Shown here: positions 59,778 to 64,000 of the stretch, one piece after another
Position numbering within the stretch: position 1 is the first letter of the stretch
Layout of the letters: every line of letters starts with the position of its first letter
Assembly: GCA_021229015.1 (NCBI GenBank)
Contig: CM037794.1
Location: 40,691,126 to 40,755,125 of the forward strand
DNA: 64,000 nt
From: Solen grandis
Lineage: Eukaryota; Mollusca; Bivalvia; Adapedonta; Solenidae
Direction: 5' to 3'
Translations under genes and position numbers: made by a program
Notes under the pieces: model-generated
Databases searched by the model: none
Seen by the model: the letters and a program-made list of their open reading frames with translations, nothing else
What the model was told of the DNA's origin: nothing

Positions 59778-60705
59778 ATGTATATAGAGAAACCTTTAAA
59801 CAACATCTCCTCTGAAACCACTGGACAGAATTTGATTAAACTTGGCAGGGATGATCCTTGGGTCAACCTTCACAAAGTTGCTAAAATAAACTTGATCCAT
59901 GTAGAACTCTGGTTGCCATGGCAACAAAAAGAAAAAAAATATGAAAACTTTAAAAATCATCTTCTTCAAAACTACTGGCCAGATTTTAAAATAAATTGGT
60001 ACAGTTGTTCCTTGGGTTAACCTCTACCAAAGTTGCTAAAATTATTCTGATCCGTAAAAAAACATGGCCGCCAGGGGTGGGGCTTATTTGCCTTATATGT
60101 ATATAGAGAAACCTTTAAACAACATCTCCTGAAACCACTGGACAGAATTTGATTAAACTTGGCAGGGATGATCCTTGGGTCAACCTTCACAAAAGTTGCT
60201 AAAATAAACTTGATCCATGTAGAACTCTGGTTGCCATGGCAACAACAACAAAAAAAAAAAAAAACTTTAAAAATCATCTTCTTCAAAACTACTGGCCATA
60301 TTTTAAAATAAATTGGTACAGATGTTCCTTGGGTCAACCTCTACCAAAGTTGCTAAAATTATTCCGATCCGTAAAAAAACATGGCCGCCAGGGGCGGGGC
60401 TTATTTGCCTGATATGTATATAGAGAAACCTTTAAACAACATCTCCTCTGAAACCACTGTACAGAATTTGATTAAACTTGGCAGGGATGATCCTTGGGTC
60501 AACCTTCACAAAGTTGCTAAAATAAACTTGATCCATGTAGAACTCTGGTTGCCATGGCAACAAAAAGAAAAAAAATATGAAAACTTTAAAAATCATCTTC
60601 TTCAAAACTACTGGCCAGATTTTAAAATAAATTGGTACAGATGTTCCTTGGGTCAACCTATTTATTTCAGGTGAGCGATTTAGGGCCATCATGGGCCTCT
60701 TGTTT
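59778..60705 (+). mobile_element. HINE-like 3' portion with ~315-bp tandem units
   Basis: Nearly three units start at tgtatatagagaaacctt (about 59,778, 60,099 and 60,413), each with cagggatgatccttgggtca and ggttgccatggcaacaa. It closes with tcaggtgagcgatttagggc and a catgggcctcttgttt end. It has no 5' end of its own; it directly follows the previous element's 3' end, so it may be a tandem or composite insertion. Confidence 0.65.
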
Positions 60706-62884
60706 ACAACATTTAATAAAAAAGGTGATTTTGAGGATAAACTGACTTACTACAGTTTTCCACTTCAAATGTTAGGTTTCATCGAAAAGAAAATCAATGC
60801 AACACTGTAGTATCTTGACTTACGACAGTATTCCACCTCATATCATATGAATTCTGGAAAATTAGTTTATGCAACACTGTATCAATATCATTTTCACCAG
60901 TTTTAAATGATATAAAAAGGGGTCCATTAGGTATAACAAACAAATTCATGACAAGGGGACATTCCAGTGTTGATGACAAACTTTGATGACCAACGTTTTG
61001 ACCTTTTGAGGAATTTTTTATCAATGCATGCTTAATATTATTAGAGCCATACAAGTATTACTCTAATAACTAAACTAGAGTACATCAGGTCGAGAGACCC
61101 CAGGTATTTGAATTGAAAATGTGCAAATAGTTCATTAACACCATTTAAACTTAATATTTTTATAACTGCAAGTGTTATTAAAGACAGTTTAAAGTGCTGT
61201 CAATGAACAACATAAAGAAACCAATGTCCATGACAATACCTCATGTAGGTAAACCAAAGACCTAATAACCTAACAGAGATTCTCATCTCTGATATAGGTA
61301 TGTGCAAAGAGCAAATCAAGAGAAGTTCTCTTTAAGTTATGTGTATGATAATGTGACAGCAAGATAATGAGAGATGCGTAAAATTGCTCATATCAATGAA
61401 AAATATACTAAATTCTCTTCAATTTATTGTTGATTAAACCAAATATGTATATCTCTCATTAGATCACAGAACACTTTTATGAGTGATGCTCATGTAAAGC
61501 ATTTGTCTGTTAATCGTCTCCAAGACGTGAAGCGTCTCAGAAAGATTTCATTCAAATTCCATTCACCTGTTTTTGTTGTTGTTTTCTTGTCATTTTTTTC
61601 GGACAGCTTTAGGTTAACAATGCAGACAAGCTTTTGAGCAGATATTATATCATAAAACAATTTGTATAACTTCTTAACAAATAATTTTATCATATGCATC
61701 ATCATCAGCATCTTCATACTGGGTATAACTTTTTCCCCGTTTTCCTGTTTGCTGCTCTCCACACTTTTCTATCCATAGCATCAACTGTCTTGAGGAAACA
61801 AAGATTTACTCCACACTTTTCAAATAACAAACTCTGTTATACTATCAGTTTCTTAGACAGTATTTGTTTCAAATAGTTTAGTTTAATTTTGGTTTCAAAT
61901 ACAGTCATTTGCATCATTTGATCATTTTGTTTTTCTGTATTTCCAGATATGTACACATTTTTTTTACATTTTGGAGGGAAATTAAGGATACTGTATTAAA
62001 GTATTTAATTGTATTAACAAAACCCTGACTATCATTCTGCATTATTCATATCTAAATGATTTAAAAGAATCGCCATGATTTAAATCTGACATTTTAATTG
62101 TTTTACGGTATTAAACATCACTAAAGAAAAAGTTTTCTTCACACTTTCACCTGCTACTTTGAGGACTTACACATTTTCACATGGGAGTAGGAAGAAAAAG
62201 GGGTTGTGAACAGCAGGAATGGTTTACTTGCACTAAAGGTTTAGAGACTAAACTAAATGTTTTACAAACAAAACTAGCTCCCAACAATTTCATGACCAGT
62301 GAGGACAGCAGACCCATTGCAGATTATAAATGACAGTACTTGATAAGACCTTCTAAGGGGGTCATCAAAATAGATCCTGTGCCTGTTCTTTATGAGCAGG
62401 AATCATACTATTTTGAAAATACATTTGGAAGAACCTGATTCTTGAGCTGCTGCTAAAGCATCATTTAGTGTCAATACATAAAGGACACAGAATTTCACTT
62501 CTTTTTCTGATTGAGTGTTCCATGCAGTGGCTGCTGCTTTATAAAAGTCTGTTGACCAGTAAAGGGCATTCAAAATTATACATGTATCTACATAAATTTG
62601 GTCACTCTGTCTAAAATGCCATCCATAATTTCATCTTTCCAGTTGGATGTTGGAAATCAATGTACATACAATATTGGTGACACATTGTTTTTTCTACTGT
62701 CAAACTCTTCACAACCCTGACGGATTGTTGTAGCATGTGCTTAGATCATGGTGGGAAATGTGAAGAATTTTAGATAGAAATTGGTGAAGTTCATCACTGC
62801 ATGAGAAGTTAAATTTAAAACTGACACTTTAAGCATTTAAGCCCATTATTAAGACAACATTTGCTGAACAAAATTAAGTGAAAG
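60706..62884. other. No gene supported
   Basis: AT-rich spacer. On the minus strand at about 61,737-61,860 a 40-codon frame with DAMDRKVWRAANRKTGKK resembles the C-terminal end of some LINE reverse-transcriptase ORFs, but it is too short to call. Confidence 0.4.
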
Positions 62885-62889
62885 AAGAG

Positions 62890-63131
62890 CAGGGTAGTTC
62901 AGTGATTGCCACTGATAGGATGCACATCTCAGGATCAAGGGTTCATGGTTTGAATCTAGGTCGTGTGGCTGCCTGTTTCCTTGAGTATGCAATTAACCTT
63001 GAATTGTTCCACTCCACCCAAGTGTATTAATGGGTACCTGTGAGGGTTTTTTCGGGTCATGCATATGACTTCCTAGCACCAAATGTCTGACAGCTGCTCC
63101 TATGGAATAAACAAATATATTCAATGATCCG
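62890..63131 (+). mobile_element. tRNA-derived SINE with Meta-like central domain
   Basis: The head has a tRNA-like A box (tagttcagtgattgccact) and B box (ggtttgaatct). It is followed by tttccttgagtatgcaatta, then cactccacccaagtgtatta and atgggtacctg, the conserved core that I associate with the Meta-SINE superfamily. The 3' tail is not clearly defined. Confidence 0.65.
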
Positions 63132-63581
63132 GAGGTAAACATGTCATGTTGGCTGATCGAGCACTTGCTTGAAGGTAGACTACAAATAAGTATTACCTAT
63201 AGATACAAGTAAAGCTGTAAAGACCAGTAGTATGTCAGAACTTAAAAGTAGATATTTCTACAAGTTAGAGATAGTAAATATATTTCTGTATGAAAAAAAT
63301 AACTGACACACTAATTTTAAACTGATCAATTAATACACAAAAAACTTTATTTCATTTTCTTCTTAATAGGCTTTTATCAATAAGTTTGTTGTCTAAATGA
63401 TTCATTTAGAGTTGGCCCTAAAATTCCTGTTTTGGACAACTGCTACCTGGTGAAACAACTAATTTCGAGTTCCAATATTTTTAATTGTTTGTGACTGAAA
63501 AACTGTGTTTCAACAGTAAAAGCAAAAAATAATGATAAATTATCTAGTTTTGAGACTGTTTAGGACTGAAAACATATGGGG

Positions 63582-63832
63582 GCCCGCCGTGGCCGAGCGG
63601 TTACAGTCCGCGACTACAAATCTCTCAGCTCCTCACCGCTGTCGATTCGAATCCTGGTAGGGACTACTTTAGGACCATTTTTCATTTTTACTACTTAAAT
63701 ACAAATATTTTTTCAAAAAATTATTTCCACAGATAGAGCATTGATATATAATGTGAAAAATGCAAAAACATCATTTTGTGAAAAAATTGGAGTTACGACA
63801 GTTTTGCGTTGAGCCCTCGATATATATATATG
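63582..63832 (+). mobile_element. tRNA-derived SINE with TTACGACAG...(AT)n tail
   Basis: The head (63,582-63,665) has a Leu/Ser-tRNA-like A box (tggccgagcggttacagtc) and B box (gattcgaatcc) with type II-like spacing; its ends do not pair as an acceptor stem, so it is a SINE head and not a functional tRNA. The body is AT-rich. The tail gagttacgacagttttgcgt + tgagccctcg + (AT)n is shared with 58,183-58,275. Confidence 0.7.
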
Positions 63833-64000
63833 TAAAATCATCATCTTTTAACCATGACAAATATTAACAGGACTATCCTAATGGATGTCCCATGACCTTC
63901 CTGGGATTTTTTTTTTTCAGGAATACCTTGGGACTTTTCAGGTTATAGGGAAAGAGATTGCCATTTGCACTTTGTAAAGAGTCTTCAATTCCATGAGTCC
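63833..64000. other. No gene seen
   Basis: Short AT-rich end of the window. Confidence 0.4.

Noticed and set aside
59745..60674. Repeated plus frames (about 91 and 97 codons) and matching minus frames
   Set aside because: They are the same ~315-bp repeat unit translated twice; repeat DNA, not genes.
61490..61762. 90-codon minus frame, and a nearby short frame with DAMDRKVWRAANRKTGKK
   Set aside because: The second resembles the end of some LINE ORFs, but at about 40 codons with no other reverse-transcriptase motif it cannot be called.
63582..63665. Functional tRNA gene
   Set aside because: A and B boxes are good, but the ends do not form an acceptor stem and a SINE body and tail follow.

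Overview
This is AT-rich, intron-rich, repeat-dense eukaryotic DNA. The repeats look bivalve-like: HINE-like elements opening TTTTAGCTCACCTGAGC and closing GGCCATCATGGCCCTCTTGT, a Meta-SINE-like domain, and a TTAA-flanked foldback MITE family. I therefore infer a bivalve mollusc, probably heterodont; species is not determinable by eye. No operon, CRISPR or prokaryotic signal is present.

The one well-supported host gene lies on + at 2,591-12,601. Seven coding exons join in a consistent phase to 1,167 nt (388 codons plus stop), giving a charged coiled-coil-like N-terminal half and a degenerate EF-hand-like C-terminal half; the 5' end is not found. On the minus strand, a terminal exon (27,649-27,824) encodes a WASP-like central/acidic tail, and a second exon-like stretch (27,076-27,223) encodes a Cys-containing C-terminus I do not recognise. 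A 100-N gap at 28,422-28,521 lies just upstream of both.

Broken coding pieces of mobile or helicase origin, all minus strand: a PIF/Harbinger transposase split by an intron (30,866-31,427), a hAT transposase C-terminal exon (32,898-33,289) with a separate N-terminal zinc-finger exon (34,501-34,626), and a RecQ-like helicase fragment with two in-frame stops (52,013-52,508). Unrecognised coding-like stretches are at 48,022-48,412 and about 47,010-48,015, the latter interrupted by a hAT-type MITE.

The rest is repeats. A ~240 bp TTAA MITE occurs at least 14 times; three copies have their last 28 bp expanded into tandem arrays. HINE-like elements at 28.9-30.0, 48.5-50.7, 54.4-55.8 and 58.4-60.7 kb carry different internal tandem arrays, and several hold nested MITEs. 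There are also TA-flanked elements, two SINE types and several minisatellites.

From about 34.6 to 46.6 kb the sequence changes abruptly into homopolymer-rich text in which the same repeats appear corrupted. I read this as an unpolished long-read consensus and make no gene calls there.
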